A stretch of DNA of 64,000 nucleotides from Candidatus Latescibacterota bacterium (lineage in GTDB: Bacteria; JAAXHH01), in assembly GCA_022821085.1 (NCBI GenBank), contig JAJEEG010000006.1, forward strand, positions 682,001 to 746,000, in the 5' to 3' direction. The position numbers were made by a program, and so were the translations under genes. This document shows positions 62,673 through 64,000 of this stretch, one piece after another. Within the stretch, counting starts at the first letter, position 1, and each line of letters opens with the position of its first letter. The notes beneath the pieces were generated by a model, which saw nothing but the letters and a program-made list of their open reading frames with translations, had not been told where the DNA came from and made no database searches.

Positions 62673-64000
62673 ACCAGGCCCGAATCCTGGTCTCGTGAAC
62701 GGCTGTCCGGGTCTCGCGATCCGGGCGGTCCATAGCCTCCTCCGCCGGCGGAAAGGGCGATGATGCGGTCTCCGGGGAGAATCGGCACTTCGGTCTCCTT
62801 CGATTTCAGCATCCGCTCCCTCCCGTTGGACACCACCTTGTACCGGTGCGGCAGGCCCGGTGCGCCGCCGAAGAGCCCGAAGGGCGGGTTGACGACGCCG
62901 TCTCCCGCCATGTTCAGCTTCGCCGGCTCGTCCCCCTCGTAGACCATTTCGAATACGGCGCCCAGCCCGCCCCGCCACGTGCCTTCGCCGCCCGAACCAG
63001 GCCGCAGGTCGTTCCGTACGATCTTGAAGGGGAAGCGCTCCTCGGTGATCTCCACGCTGGGGCTTCGAATCGCCCCGGCCACGTTGACCTCGCCCACGCA
63101 GGACCAGCCGTCGTATCCCCGGGAAGCGCCTCCTCCTCCCCGTCCGAAGAAGAAGTGCCAGATGAACCGGTTCCCCGTGCGCGGATTGCGCCCGGTGATC
63201 GCGAAACGAAGCCTTCGGGAGAATCCCGCGTTCACGGCATCCGGCGCTACCGGGGCCAGCGCCTTGAAGACGGCCTCTACGATCTCCTCCCCGCAGTGGT
63301 TGGTGCTCATGCACACCGGCGCGGGAGGATTCGGGTTCACGATCAGGCCCCTGGGCGCGATGACCTTCACCGGCCGCATGGACCCCTCGTTCTTGGGCAC
63401 GTCCGAGGGCGCCATGTACATGATGGCGACGTGGGCGAGCGAGCGCGTGTTGGCATAGGCGCTGTTGATGAACCCGGTGACCTGCGGACTCGATTCGCTC
63501 AGGTCTATGGTCATGTGGTCGTCCTGGACGGTGACCTTTGCCCGGATGGGGATCGACTCGGCGTCGAACCCGTCGTCGTCCAGCAGCGTCTCCCCGAAGT
63601 ATACGCCGTCCTTCCAGCCGCCGATGAGTTGCCGGATTCGCCGTTCCGCGCTGTCCAGGATGGCTTCGACGGACGCCATCAGGCCATCGGCGCCGTAATC
63701 GTCGAGCAGCGTCTGCAGCCGGCGTGCGGCGATCTGCACCGATCCGATCTGGGCGTGCAGGTCGCCGGTGAAGTTCTCCGCGTGGCGCACGTTGACCGCC
63801 AGCATGTGCAGCAGGTCCTCCCTGGGCCGTCCCGCTTCGTACAGCCTCACGGGCGGGATGCGCAGGCCTTCGTGGTACAGTTCGCTGGCCGAGGGGTTGT
63901 AGCCGCCGTGAGTTCCCCCGCCGATGTCGCTGTGATGGGCCCGGTTCACGGCGAAGAAGCGCAGGACCCCGTCGCGGAACACGGGGTAGATCGCCGTGAT
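62669..64000 (-). CDS. Hydantoinase B/oxoprolinase-family subunit (5' end outside window)
   Basis: The visible 443 codons run to the right edge without a stop, so the N-terminus (normally about 90-120 residues) lies beyond position 64000. Family features are ADIGGGTHGGYNPSA-type sequence near the cut end (here HSDIGGGTHGG), HAENFTGDLHAQI, the STNHCGEEIVEAVF block and the GRGGGGASRGYDGWS and AGGGGYGPP glycine-rich segments at the C-terminus. HyuB subunits work with HyuA to open ATP-dependently the rings of hydantoins or 5-oxoproline, or as acetone-carboxylase-like parts. The partner must be to the right. Confidence 0.93.
   Translation of the reverse strand: MTAIYPVFRDGVLRFFAVNRAHHSDIGGGTHGGYNPSASELYHEGLRIPPVRLYEAGRPREDLLHMLAVNVRHAENFTGDLHAQIGSVQIAARRLQTLLDDYGADGLMASVEAILDSAERRIRQLIGGWKDGVYFGETLLDDDGFDAESIPIRAKVTVQDDHMTIDLSESSPQVTGFINSAYANTRSLAHVAIMYMAPSDVPKNEGSMRPVKVIAPRGLIVNPNPPAPVCMSTNHCGEEIVEAVFKALAPVAPDAVNAGFSRRLRFAITGRNPRTGNRFIWHFFFGRGGGGASRGYDGWSCVGEVNVAGAIRSPSVEITEERFPFKIVRNDLRPGSGGEGTWRGGLGAVFEMVYEGDEPAKLNMAGDGVVNPPFGLFGGAPGLPHRYKVVSNGRERMLKSKETEVPILPGDRIIALSAGGGGYGPPGSRDPDSRSRDQDSGLV

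Overview
The window is about 64 kb of GC-rich DNA from a Gram-negative bacterium. It encodes a TonB-dependent receptor, two predicted lipoproteins and an isoprenoid/phospholipid gene order rseP-dxr-cdsA-uppS-frr. Gene content suggests a member of the FCB/Gemmatimonadota/Latescibacterota-like lineages, but no 16S gene is present and the taxon is an inference. Genes are densely packed and often overlap by 4-14 bases. Many short in-frame or intergenic tandem repeats (units of 9, 18, 21, 29 and 54 bases) are scattered through the DNA.

Region 1 (1-14.2 kb, minus strand). A tRNA-His with its terminator is followed by a long housekeeping cluster read right to left: a LytR_C-domain protein, rsfS, a PfkB kinase, mtnA, rplM, rpsI, rpsB, tsf, frr, uppS, cdsA, dxr, rseP, a large TPR protein and a lipoprotein. 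A good sigma-70-type promoter lies at its head (14174-14203). pyrH, usually between tsf and frr, is absent. Region 2 (14.2-25.5 kb, minus strand) holds a nucleotidyltransferase, folK, folB, an aminotransferase-like protein that has lost its catalytic lysine, groEL with a CIRCE operator, a foreign-looking bile-acid-type symporter beside a decayed DNA methyltransferase, then birA, nadC, nnr and cca.

Region 3 (25.7-32.4 kb, plus strand) is the most striking. It is a tight operon of hisA, a response-regulator receiver domain fused to a full-length glutamate dehydrogenase, a membrane hybrid histidine kinase with two receivers and an HPt domain, and an M20 deacylase. It looks like a phosphorelay that acts directly on a central nitrogen-metabolism enzyme. 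Region 4 (32.4-44.7 kb) contains a K+ channel with RCK domains, an M20 dipeptidase, a dicarboxylate/amino-acid symporter, E1 alpha/beta of a 2-oxoacid dehydrogenase, a ThiT-like thiamine transporter, a LON-domain protein, a methylmalonyl-CoA mutase-type catalytic subunit, a Cys/Met PLP enzyme and a MarR regulator whose 3' end runs into tRNA-Gln.

Region 5 (45.3-54.0 kb, plus strand) is a second signalling unit: an orphan ABC-type solute-binding protein, a Cache-domain histidine kinase, an NtrC-type sigma-54 activator, a glycosyltransferase and a TonB-dependent receptor. The receptor is preceded by a near-consensus sigma-54 promoter and an upstream inverted repeat at enhancer distance. Region 6 (54-64 kb) contains a glyoxalase-fold protein, an RNB ribonuclease, a glyoxalase-II-like hydrolase, a DegT aminotransferase with a GNAT acetyltransferase, ahcY, a Trm112-like protein, a divergent Nramp-family transporter and a hydantoinase-B-type gene cut by the right edge.
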